Shown here piece by piece: positions 1 to 6,521 of a stretch of 11,762 nt of DNA. This DNA is from Actinomycetes bacterium (GTDB lineage: Bacteria > Actinomycetota > Acidimicrobiia > Acidimicrobiales > RAAP-2). How positions within the stretch are numbered: the first letter of the stretch is position 1; each line of letters starts with the position of its first letter. A program made the translations under genes and the position numbers. The notes beneath the pieces are model-generated. The model had not been told where the DNA came from. It saw only the letters and a list, made by a program, of their open reading frames with translations, and made no database searches. The stretch lies in assembly GCA_021787255.1 (NCBI GenBank), contig JAJYMD010000224.1, positions 1 through 11,762 of the forward strand, in the 5' to 3' direction.

Positions 1-1
1 G

Positions 2-313
2 TTCTGCTTCGTCGCCTGCCGCAGAGCCCGCCTGCTCCCCGACGGTGGCGACCCCGACCCGCTCGAAGGCACCCACATGGCCGAGCGCCTCGGTGCACAC
101 CTTCGGGCCGCAGGCCAGCTCGGTCACGTCCGCTTCACGACCGCAGCGCGCGCCCGCTGGTGGGACGCCTACGTGCGCCTCTCCGAGCCCAAGGCGCGGA
201 TCGCCGGTGGGCTCCTCGCGCGGGCCGAGGCACACGTGCTGCGGCTCTCGCTCGTCTACGCGCTGGTCGACGGCGCCGCTTCGATCTGTGTCGAGCATCT
301 GCGCGCCGCGCTC
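2..313 (+). pseudogene. C-terminal remnant of a DUF3987 protein (cut by window edge and truncated)
   Basis: The open frame enters from the left edge and gives about 104 residues typical of the end of DUF3987 proteins. These are helicase/primase-associated proteins common on actinobacterial plasmids and integrative elements. Visible family features are an RxRLLPDGGD segment near the start, then RFTTAARARWWDAY, then LLARAEAHVLRLSLVYALVDG, then EHLRAAL. In intact members EHLRAAL continues into a conserved tail of aromatic and acidic residues. Here the resemblance stops at about 313, and the frame runs through unrelated sequence to a TAG at 410-412. The protein is therefore truncated by a rearrangement and is probably not functional. 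Family assignment rests on remembered motifs. An alternative is a divergent but intact tail, which I consider unlikely because the reverse strand of the following sequence carries a different gene start. Confidence 0.6.
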
Positions 314-314
314 T

Positions 315-410
315 TTGAAGGCTCTCCACCGTCTTGTAGCTCGCATTCGCGAGTGCCCCATCGATGGCAGCTTCGAGCTGTGCCACCGTCCATCGCCCGG
401 GCCGTGCCAT
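315..410 (-). pseudogene. 5' remnant of an unidentified gene, truncated at ~313
   Basis: On the - strand an ATG at 410 is preceded by a perfect AGGAGG (417-422) with 6-base spacing, the best ribosome binding site in this part of the window. The frame gives about 32 plausible helical residues beginning MARPGRWTVAQLEAAIDGAL and ending near VESLQ. It then enters the antisense of the DUF3987 remnant and becomes arginine-rich nonsense until a stop at about 135. The strong start signal combined with the sudden loss of protein-like composition suggests a gene that lost its 3' part at about 313. I do not recognise the family. The 32 residues are too few to assign a function. Confidence 0.45.
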
Positions 411-414
411 AGAA

Positions 415-422
415 CACCTCCT
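415..422 (-). promoter_or_regulatory. Strong ribosome binding site of the truncated - strand gene
   Basis: The - strand reads AGGAGGTG, then TTCT, then ATG (408-410). It decides the start of the 315-410 fragment. Confidence 0.6.
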
Positions 423-470
423 GGTCGGGGATGTCGCGGTCACCCCTCGAGCCCAAGCCTGCATTGGGTG

Positions 471-517
471 GCCGGTTTCGGCCGGCACACGCACTGCTGC
501 ATGGACCCGCCGGCGGG
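471..517. repeat. Two inverted repeats between the remnant gene and tRNA-Met
   Basis: A 5-bp stem (GCCGG 471-475 with CCGGC 482-486, 6-base loop) is followed by a perfect 12-bp palindrome, CCCGCCGGCGGG, at 506-517. They lie upstream of the truncated - strand gene and could be operator or recombination sites. Short GC palindromes are also expected by chance at this composition. Nothing else recognisable lies between 423 and 669. Confidence 0.3.
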
Positions 518-669
518 ACGCCCGGTCCGCCTGGGCACTACCCGCCCGACGGGCTCCTTCCGTCACGCCTGGTCATCTCCCACATCGACGTCGTGTGTGC
601 CCGGCAACCCTCGAGCTCGGGCGCGGGGCCGACGCGGTATCGACAGGGGGCGCTCCTGCAGCCGTGACC

Positions 670-745
670 TGGTGGGGCCGGCTGGGATCGAACCAGCGAC
701 CCAGGGATTATGAGTCCCCTGCTCTGACCACTGAGCTACGGCCCC
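670..745 (-). tRNA. tRNA-Met (anticodon CAT), probably elongator type
   Basis: The - strand folds into a complete cloverleaf. The acceptor stem GGGGCCG (745-739) pairs with CGGCCCC (680-674). The D arm is GCTC/GAGC. The anticodon stem is GGGGA/TCCCT (one G-T pair) with loop CTCATAA. The variable loop has 5 bases. The T arm is GCTGG/CCAGC with loop TTCGATC. The discriminator is A (673), and CCA is encoded at 672-670. Anticodon CAT fits elongator tRNA-Met; the fully paired first acceptor pair argues against an initiator. A tRNA-Ile2 (CAT, lysidine-modified) cannot be excluded without a model score. Its 3' end faces the truncated accessory genes at 1-410. Confidence 0.93.
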
Positions 746-753
746 ATCGGTCA

Positions 754-783
754 TTGCTACACCTCGCCACGCGCGTGCTCCAA
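754..783 (-). promoter_or_regulatory. Possible promoter of tRNA-Met
   Basis: The - strand has a -35-like TTGGAG (783-778), an 18-bp spacer, and a -10-like TAGCAA (759-754). This would place transcription start a few bases before the tRNA 5' end at 745. The match is partial: the -35 has only TTG in common with consensus. Confidence 0.35.
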
Positions 784-806
784 CTCGGGCTGTCCGAACC
801 TGCGCC

Positions 807-819
807 GACGGTGTCCGTC
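807..819. terminator. Short hairpin overlapping the usp stop codon (weak terminator candidate)
   Basis: GACGG (807-811) and CCGTC (815-819) form a 5-bp stem with a 3-base loop that overlaps the TGA of the universal stress gene. No T-run follows on the - strand, so intrinsic termination is doubtful. It is the only hairpin I see between usp and tRNA-Met. Confidence 0.2.
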
Positions 820-1246
820 ATGGGACGACGAGGATCGGCCGCTTCGTCGCGTGCAGGATCTTGTACGTCGTCCCTCCGAGCATGGCGGCGCTGAATTCTG
901 ACAGACCGTGCAACCCGATGACCACGACGTCCGCCGACACTTCGTCCGCCACCTGCAGGATCGCTCTCGCCGTCTCCCCCAGCCGACCCCGGCGGACGTC
1001 GGGGACGACCCCCACCCCCCCGCCACGGAGCACCGCCAGCTCCTTTTCGAGCAGTGCCTCGACCTCCTCGTCGGTCTCCCGCTCGAAGGAACCGCCGGAC
1101 TTCCCGACGATCACCTCCCGCTCCCTCATGTGGAAGAGGTGGACCACACCCCCGGTCGCCCTCGCGAGATCCCGAGCGACCACCACGGCTCGGTCTGACT
1201 GCTCGGACCCGTCGACAGCCACCATCACAGCACGGAATTCGCTCAT
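818..1246 (-). CDS. Universal stress protein (UspA family), 142 aa
   Basis: A single Usp domain of normal length with an alpha/beta nucleotide-binding fold. It begins with the family N-terminus, VMVAVDGSEQS, where D12 is the usual ATP-contacting aspartate. It ends with the family C-terminus, VVIGLHG then nine residues then GG, finishing KRPILVVP. The ATP-binding signature is normally G-2x-G-9x-G(S/T). Here the glycines are G111, G114 and G124, and the S/T position is G125, followed by T126. ATP binding is therefore likely but altered. Usp proteins are cytoplasmic modulators of stress responses and sometimes dock to transporters. The ATG at 1246 overlaps the permease TGA (ATGA), which supports this start and translational coupling. 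A run of C5-A-C7 at 1009-1021 (G-rich on the coding strand) encodes a glycine/valine stretch. Confidence 0.93.
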   Translation of the reverse strand: MSEFRAVMVAVDGSEQSDRAVVVARDLARATGGVVHLFHMREREVIVGKSGGSFERETDEEVEALLEKELAVLRGGGVGVVPDVRRGRLGETARAILQVADEVSADVVVIGLHGLSEFSAAMLGGTTYKILHATKRPILVVP

Positions 1247-2841
1247 CGGACTTGGGCCCCTTGCTGAGAGACGTTCGCCGCTTCCTCACCGCCTCGCTTG
1301 TGTGGAAGGTGAGCGACGTACACGATCGCGCCGATCACGAGGATGACAACCATCACGACGAGCGTCATCCATCCATAGTTGAAGAGCTCGGCGCGCGGCG
1401 AGGTCAATGCGCTCGGGAACACGATGTTCACGAGCATGCCCACTCCGTAGATCATGGCGACCACGTATACCGGGTAGGCCCACCGTCCGAGATCGAAGCC
1501 TTTGGGGCGCCAGCCCCGGATCCGGCCGATGAGCGCGGCCAGCACCACCATCTGGAAGGACAGGTAGATGCCGGAGGTGGCGAAGGACACGAGAATGAAC
1601 AGCGCGTTCACTTTCGCCGGATATGTGAAGAACAGGATGTGCACCGGCTTCGACGGCGTCGCGCGCGCAAGCAGCGCGAAGAGCGCCGGAAGGACCGTCG
1701 CCACGAGGACGGCGACAACCGGGGTCTTGGTCCGGCGCGAGATGCTCCGGAACGCGCGGCTTGCAGGCAGTTGGCGGTCCCGCCCATAGCTGAACAGCAC
1801 TCGTGACCCGGCCGCCTGCACGGAGAGCCCGCACGAGAAGAATGCCAGGCAGATCAACGCGAGAACGGCATCGGCGAGAGCCGACGAGTGGACGTTCGAG
1901 GAGATGATGTAAGGCACACCGCCGACGATCACCTTGGACAGGTCCGATCCTGGGATCGCGAGCGAGAGCCCCGCGACCAGGACGAAGGAGGTGATTCCTC
2001 CGACGATCATGGTGGTCACCATCGCGCGTGGAACCCGGTGACGTGCATCCACGACCTCCTCGGCGATGTCTCCTGCTGACTCGAACCCGTAGAAGATGTA
2101 GACGTTGGCGAGCACGGCAATCAGCGCTGCGCCTGGGAACCAGCTCCCGCCGAAGCTGACTCCGTAGGGGTTGTGCGACGCGCGTGTGGTACCCGCCGTC
2201 GAGTTCAAGAAGCCGGCAGAGTGATGGAACCCGGCGACAGCAAGGAGAACGAACACGCCAAAGGTCCCAAGCACCTCGACCCAGACGCCCCAGCGCGCGA
2301 TCAGCGCGGTGTAATTCACGCCGACGATGTTGATCGTCGCTTGGAACGCGATGAGCACGATCGTGCAGAGAAAGATCACGTTGGCGCTGGCAGGTGTGAA
2401 GTGCGTGCCGAACCAGTTGTTGATCAGCGTGATCACGTACCCCGTGATGCCGGTGTCGACGGACGCGACCGTGATGATGAGCGCCCATGCGTAGATCCAC
2501 CCGACCCACCATCCGTAGGAGGGGCCGATGACCCTCCGAGACCATTGGTAGAGGGCACCTGCGAGCGGGAAGGAGCTCCCGAGCTCGGCGAACACGAGCG
2601 AGACGAGCAGCTGGCCCGCGACGACGATCGGTATGGTCCAGATGTAGCGGGGACCGCCGGTCCCGATGCCGAGCGCGAACAGCGAGTAGATCCCCACCAC
2701 AGGGGACAGATAGGTGAAAGCTACCCCGAAGTTCGAGAAGAAGCTGAGCGACCGGCGTAGCTCCTGGCGGTAGCCGAAACCGGTCAGCTCTTCGGCGTCG
2801 GATGCTCGTGCGTGCTCCTCGGTTCCCGTGGTCGGCGACAT
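1243..2841 (-). CDS. APC-superfamily amino acid permease (amino acid/choline transporter-like), 532 aa
   Basis: An inner-membrane secondary transporter with about 12 hydrophobic segments. The N-terminus GYRQELRRSLSFFSNFGVAF is followed by a first membrane segment, then FAELGSSFPLAGALYQW in the TM2-3 region. Both are typical of the amino acid/choline (ACT, 2.A.3.4) branch, which includes GABA and other amino acid permeases. The mid-protein YGFESAGDIAEEVVDARHRVP matches the conserved cytoplasmic loop of this branch. The likely substrate is an amino acid, GABA, choline or a related amine; the sequence does not decide which. The frame stays open upstream to an ATG at 2928, but I chose the ATG at 2841 because AGGAGGG (2853-2847) lies 5 bases before it and the family homology begins soon after. 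The stop overlaps the usp start by 4 bases. It diverges from glutamate dehydrogenase, which suggests a role in amino acid catabolism (inference). Confidence 0.9.
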   Translation of the reverse strand: MSPTTGTEEHARASDAEELTGFGYRQELRRSLSFFSNFGVAFTYLSPVVGIYSLFALGIGTGGPRYIWTIPIVVAGQLLVSLVFAELGSSFPLAGALYQWSRRVIGPSYGWWVGWIYAWALIITVASVDTGITGYVITLINNWFGTHFTPASANVIFLCTIVLIAFQATINIVGVNYTALIARWGVWVEVLGTFGVFVLLAVAGFHHSAGFLNSTAGTTRASHNPYGVSFGGSWFPGAALIAVLANVYIFYGFESAGDIAEEVVDARHRVPRAMVTTMIVGGITSFVLVAGLSLAIPGSDLSKVIVGGVPYIISSNVHSSALADAVLALICLAFFSCGLSVQAAGSRVLFSYGRDRQLPASRAFRSISRRTKTPVVAVLVATVLPALFALLARATPSKPVHILFFTYPAKVNALFILVSFATSGIYLSFQMVVLAALIGRIRGWRPKGFDLGRWAYPVYVVAMIYGVGMLVNIVFPSALTSPRAELFNYGWMTLVVMVVILVIGAIVYVAHLPHKRGGEEAANVSQQGAQVR

Positions 2842-2846
2842 TGGCG

Positions 2847-2853
2847 CCCTCCT
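2847..2853 (-). promoter_or_regulatory. Ribosome binding site fixing the permease start
   Basis: The - strand reads AGGAGGG, then CGCCA, then ATG at 2841. It favours this start over the ATG 29 codons upstream at 2928. Confidence 0.75.
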
Positions 2854-2911
2854 GCTTCCAGCAGCCGGTACCAAACCACGCGCGAGTCTGCACGCGCTCC
2901 AAGCCCGTGTC

Positions 2912-2937
2912 CACGTATTTTTGGTCAACCTTCACGT
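2912..2937. promoter_or_regulatory. Candidate control site: CACGT direct repeats 21 bp apart around an AT-rich core
   Basis: CACGT occurs at 2912-2916 and 2933-2937, exactly 21 bp (two helical turns) apart. Between them is the most AT-rich run in the divergent intergenic region (TATTTTT, 2916-2922). On the - strand there is also a TTGACC (2928-2923) resembling a -35 element pointing to the permease. I could not find a well-placed TAnnnT -10 to go with it. On the + strand TATTTT (2916-2921) could be a -10 for gdh with a long leader. Function is inferred from position only. Confidence 0.3.
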
Positions 2938-2994
2938 CGATGCAACGGCCAGTGACCTGCCGCGACGTCAGCGACCCCCTGCCATGCCCGCACT

Positions 2995-3035
2995 CGCGAT
3001 GCCGGCGTCGCATCGCGTCGTCGCCTGCGCGATGC
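2995..3035 (+). promoter_or_regulatory. Alternating triple 8-bp repeat immediately upstream of gdh
   Basis: CGCGATGC (2995-3002), its reverse complement GCATCGCG (3010-3017), and CGCGATGC again (3028-3035) sit within 41 bp, ending 7 bases before the GTG start. The middle copy can pair with either the left copy (7-base loop) or the right copy (10-base loop), so the two hairpins are mutually exclusive if transcribed. As DNA, the set could be half-sites for a dimeric regulator covering the start region. The pattern is directly visible; the function is inferred. Confidence 0.5.
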
Positions 3036-3042
3036 TGGCACG

Positions 3043-6000
3043 GTGACCCCGGAACCCTCCGACGTGGCGCCGCCGCTCCCTGACGCCGACTCCTGGGCGC
3101 GTGACCTGGTCGCGATCGCGACGGATCCCGAGACCCGGGAGCTTGCCCTCGACTTGAGCCGTCGAGCGCCTGCCAGCTACCGAGAGCGCACCAGCCCGCA
3201 GCAGGCCGCCATGGACGCACGCGAGCTCCGGGCTCTGTTCGGAGCGGGCGCCTCGCTCGAGCGTGGACGGCCGGCCGATGAAGCGGTCGAGGACCATCGG
3301 TTCGCCGTCCTCGCATTGGGCGGCGGACGCTTCCACATCCGCAGGCTGGCCAAGAAGCCCGTGGAGCTGACGGCACTCCTCCCAGTGCTCGAGAGCTTCG
3401 GTCTCGTCGTCGAAGAATCGGTGCCCTACCGGTTCGAGCTCCGTGACGGGATCGGGGTCTCGATCGACGACGTCGGCGTCCATCTGGCCCACCTCGGGAG
3501 CACAGCGAGCAGCTTCGTCCCTGCGACCGACGGTCACCGGCTGGTGGAAGCGCTCGACGCGGCGGTCGGAGGACACACGGAGATCGACCGGCTGAACCGT
3601 CTCGTCCCCGCGGCCGGCCTCGGCTGGCGCGACGTGTCCCTCCTCCGCGCGTACACGCGCTACTGGGCGCAATGCGCCCCCCCTGTCCCGCCCGCCGACC
3701 TCGAAGAGGCTCTGATCAGCTTCCCCCCCGTCGCGCGCGCGCTCGTGGCCTACTTCTCCGCTCGGTTCGACCCAGGTGCCGACGCGCCGGAGTCGTCGGC
3801 CCGGGCGGCGTGCGTGGCCCAGCTCGCCAAGGTGCCGTCGCTGCGTTGGGACCGGGCGCTCCGCGTGGTCCTCGGGCTGGTCGACGCGACGGTGCGGACG
3901 AACTTCTACCAGCACGCCACGGCACAGGAACCCAAGAGGTCGGTGACCCTCAAGGTGCAGAGCGCGTCGGTCCCCCACCTGCCCCCTCCGCACCCGCGTC
4001 TCGAGACCTGGGTCCACGCACCCGACGTGGAAGGCATTCACCTGCGCGCGGGGCTCGTCGCCCGTGGCGGCATCCGCTGGAGCGAGCGTCCCCACGACTT
4101 CCGCACCGAGGTGCTCGACCTGATGGTGGCGCAGGTGAAGAAGAACGCCATCATCGTCCCCACCGGCGCCAAGGGAGGCTTCGTCTGCCGGACGCCGGAA
4201 CGCCCCACGCCCGCCGACGTCCGTCGCTGCTACGCGCTCTTCGTCGACGCGCTCCTCGACATCACCGATGACCTGGTAGGCGGCAAGGTCGTGGGACCAC
4301 CCGACGTGGTCGCGCACGACGGACCAGACCCCTACCTCGTGGTCGCGGCCGACAAGGGAACGGCGGAGATGTCCGACCTCGCGAACGAACTGAGCGCCGC
4401 TCACGGCTTCTGGCTCGGTGACGCCTTCGCGTCTGGCGGGAGCCATGGTTACAACCACAAGGCCATGGGGATCACCGCACGCGGCGCCTGGATCGCCGTG
4501 CGTCGTCACTTCCACCAGCTCGGCATCGACGTCCAGCAAGAGCCGATCCTCGTGGCAGGCGTCGGCGACATGTCCGGCGACGTCTTCGGCAACGCGATGC
4601 TGCTCAGCGAGGCGATCAAGCTCGTTGCCGCGTTCGACCACCGCCACATCTTCCTGGACCCCGACCCGGACCCCGCGGCCTCCTTCGCCGAACGGAAACG
4701 CCTCGCGAGCCTCCCGTCGTCGAGCTGGGCGGACTACTCGGCGACACTGATCTCTCGAGGAGGCGGGGTGTGGCCGCGCGACGTCAAGGAGGTGCCTCTC
4801 GCCCCAGAAGCCCGCCGAGCGCTCGGCGTCGAGCATGAGCGCGTCTCGCCGCCGGAGCTCGTCAGCGCGATCTTGGAGGCGCCGGTCGACCTCCTTTGGT
4901 TCGGCGGCGTGGGAACTTTCGTCAAGGCACCAGGCGAAGCCGACGCCGAGGTGGGCGACCGGGCCAACGACGAGGTTCGTGTGACCGCCGACCGGCTTCG
5001 GGCGCGAGTGATCGGCGAAGGAGGCAATCTCGGCCTCACCCAGCAGGCCCGGATCCGCTACTCCCGTCGCGGCGGGCGCATCAACACCGACTTCATCGAC
5101 AACGCAGCAGGCGTCGCGACCTCTGACCGCGAGGTCAACCTGAAGATCCTCCTGGCGCTCGCGATCGAGGAGGGGAGGCTCCAGCCCGCGGCACGCAACG
5201 CGTACCTCGAGCGCGCGCAGGACGAGGTCGCCGCAGAGGTGCTCCGGCAGGTCGACCACAGCGTCGCGGCGCTCAACAGGGCGGTGCCGGACAGCGCGGA
5301 ACAGCTCGACGCCTACGAGGCGTTGATCGACGCGCTCGAGGCGTCAGGACGTGTCGACCGCGCCGTCGAGGCGCTGCCGGACGCAGACGAGCTCGCGGTC
5401 CGCCGCGTCGCCGGCGCCGGCTTGATCCGCCCGGAGCTCGCCGTGCTGCTCGCGTACGCGAAGTCCGACCTCGGCGGGGCCATCGAGCAGTCCAAGATCG
5501 TCGCCGATCCCTCCCTCGCAAGCGCGGTCGAGGCGTACTTTCCCTCCGAGATGCGCGCCGACTTCGGCGACCTGATCGCGAAGCACCGCCTTTACGACCA
5601 GATCCTCGCGACCGAGGTGGCCGGAGAGATCGTCGACCGGCTGGGGGTCGTCTGGGCTCACGAGACCGCGGCCGAGCTCGGGGTCGGGCTCGGTGACGTC
5701 GCCGGCGCCTATTGGGCGGCGCGCCGCGTCGTGGACGCCGCCGCGCGCTGGGCGGAGCTCGACGCTCGGTGGGCGGAGCTTCCCGCGGACGTCGACGCCC
5801 GGCTCCACCGAGTCGTGAGCGACGCGGTCGCTGGCCTCGCCCGCGCGTACCTGCGGCGCGGGGTGCCGCTCGAGCCCGGCTCGATCGTCGCCGACGACCA
5901 ACCGGTCGCCGAAGCCCTCGCGGAGACGGCTCCGACACCGGAGGCCGTCGGTGAGCTCCTCGCGGTCGGCGTCGACGGGTCGACCGCGGAACGCTGGCTG

Positions 6001-6417
6001 GCCGTGGAGGCTGCCGCGCGCGTGGGCGACGTCGGCCCCATCGTCCGTGCCACCGGAAGGTCGGTGGGAGAGGTGCTCTCGGCGTACGCGATCGTCGACG
6101 AGGCCGCAGGGGTGCCGCGCATGGTACGGGCGCTGCGTCAGGCCTCAACGCCCGACCGATGGCGGTCCTGGCTGACGAGGGCCACCTTCGACGACCTCAC
6201 CGACTGGCGGCGGGGCGCAGTCGTCGATGTGCTCCGCTCCGGCACCGACCCTGCTGACCCGATCGCCGGATGGGCCTCGACTTGGGATGCGGCGCTCTCC
6301 GCGGCCCGTCGCCTCCTTCTCGCCCTGGATGCCCAGGGCGCGGACCCGACGACTGTCGTGGCCGTCGCGCTCCGGCGACTGCCGCGTCTGCCTGCAGTCG
6401 ACGACCGAGTGCACTGA
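3043..6417 (+). CDS. NAD-dependent glutamate dehydrogenase, large type (Bac_GDH family), 1124 aa
   Basis: Catalyses NAD-linked oxidative deamination of glutamate to 2-oxoglutarate and ammonium in the cytoplasm. An ACT-like regulatory stretch lies around residues 87-150 (LLPVLESFGLVVEESVPYRF). The catalytic core follows: VARGGIRWSERPHDFRTEV (~340-357), KNAIIVPTGAKGGF with K377, VVAADKGTAEMSDLAN (~433-448), GVGDMSGDVFGNAMLLSEAI (~506-525), FGGVGTFVKA (~620-629), VIGEGGNLGLTQ (~656-667) and INTDFIDNAAGV (~680-691). A long helical C-terminus includes YAKSDL and YFPSEM. The length fits the ~115-kDa class rather than the ~1600-residue 180-kDa class. The GTG at 3043 is the only start I find between an in-frame TGA at 2953 and the N-terminal homology. 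It has no Shine-Dalgarno, so a leaderless message is possible (GATGCT, 6 bases upstream, is a poor -10). M57 (3211) is an alternative start. It is probably regulated from the repeat-rich divergent region. Confidence 0.95.
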   Translation: MTPEPSDVAPPLPDADSWARDLVAIATDPETRELALDLSRRAPASYRERTSPQQAAMDARELRALFGAGASLERGRPADEAVEDHRFAVLALGGGRFHIRRLAKKPVELTALLPVLESFGLVVEESVPYRFELRDGIGVSIDDVGVHLAHLGSTASSFVPATDGHRLVEALDAAVGGHTEIDRLNRLVPAAGLGWRDVSLLRAYTRYWAQCAPPVPPADLEEALISFPPVARALVAYFSARFDPGADAPESSARAACVAQLAKVPSLRWDRALRVVLGLVDATVRTNFYQHATAQEPKRSVTLKVQSASVPHLPPPHPRLETWVHAPDVEGIHLRAGLVARGGIRWSERPHDFRTEVLDLMVAQVKKNAIIVPTGAKGGFVCRTPERPTPADVRRCYALFVDALLDITDDLVGGKVVGPPDVVAHDGPDPYLVVAADKGTAEMSDLANELSAAHGFWLGDAFASGGSHGYNHKAMGITARGAWIAVRRHFHQLGIDVQQEPILVAGVGDMSGDVFGNAMLLSEAIKLVAAFDHRHIFLDPDPDPAASFAERKRLASLPSSSWADYSATLISRGGGVWPRDVKEVPLAPEARRALGVEHERVSPPELVSAILEAPVDLLWFGGVGTFVKAPGEADAEVGDRANDEVRVTADRLRARVIGEGGNLGLTQQARIRYSRRGGRINTDFIDNAAGVATSDREVNLKILLALAIEEGRLQPAARNAYLERAQDEVAAEVLRQVDHSVAALNRAVPDSAEQLDAYEALIDALEASGRVDRAVEALPDADELAVRRVAGAGLIRPELAVLLAYAKSDLGGAIEQSKIVADPSLASAVEAYFPSEMRADFGDLIAKHRLYDQILATEVAGEIVDRLGVVWAHETAAELGVGLGDVAGAYWAARRVVDAAARWAELDARWAELPADVDARLHRVVSDAVAGLARAYLRRGVPLEPGSIVADDQPVAEALAETAPTPEAVGELLAVGVDGSTAERWLAVEAAARVGDVGPIVRATGRSVGEVLSAYAIVDEAAGVPRMVRALRQASTPDRWRSWLTRATFDDLTDWRRGAVVDVLRSGTDPADPIAGWASTWDAALSAARRLLLALDAQGADPTTVVAVALRRLPRLPAVDDRVH

Positions 6418-6519
6418 GCGACGACCGGGGGCACCGAGCCACGAGCGGGGGCACTGAGCGACGACCGGGGGCACCGAGCCACGAGCGGGGGCACTGAGCG
6501 ACGATCGAGTGCACCGAGT
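6411..6519. repeat. 20-bp tandem repeat, ~5.5 units, between convergent gdh and DUF2142 genes
   Basis: Five 20-bp units begin at 6411, 6431, 6451, 6471 and 6491, with a half unit at 6511-6519. Units 1 and 3 are identical (GCACTGAGCGACGACCGGGG) and units 2 and 4 are identical (GCACCGAGCCACGAGCGGGG), giving a 40-bp A-B-A-B-A' order. The last 12 bases before the array (6399-6410) also resemble the unit's second half. The gdh stop TGA (6415-6417) is inside unit 1. The array occupies nearly the whole 104-bp space between convergent stops. Four G5 runs (6427, 6447, 6467 and 6487) recur every 20 bp. The units do not form hairpins with themselves, so this is not an ordinary intrinsic terminator. Confidence 0.93.
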
Positions 6520-6521
6520 GG

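Noticed and set aside
563..894. Small frames giving peptides such as GAVAQWSEQGTHNPWVAGSIPAGP and LGSNQRPRDYESPALTTELRPH
   Set aside because: These are the well-known spurious translations of tRNA genes and their antisense; the tRNA-Met cloverleaf explains the sequence.
1009..1021. C5-A-C7 tract in usp as a phase-variation site
   Set aside because: Similar C7 runs occur in gdh (about 3673-3679 and 3722-3728), and the tract encodes normal residues; at this GC content it is unremarkable.
2968..5259. 763-codon open frame antisense to gdh
   Set aside because: It is a codon-bias shadow of the glutamate dehydrogenase gene: no recognisable domain, His/Asp/Arg-rich composition, and the forward frame has clear catalytic motifs throughout.
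6411..6519. CRISPR-like array
   Set aside because: The units are directly adjacent with no spacers, and no cas genes are present; it is a plain tandem repeat.
6411..6519. Bidirectional intrinsic terminator
   Set aside because: The units are not self-complementary and no T-runs flank them on either strand.
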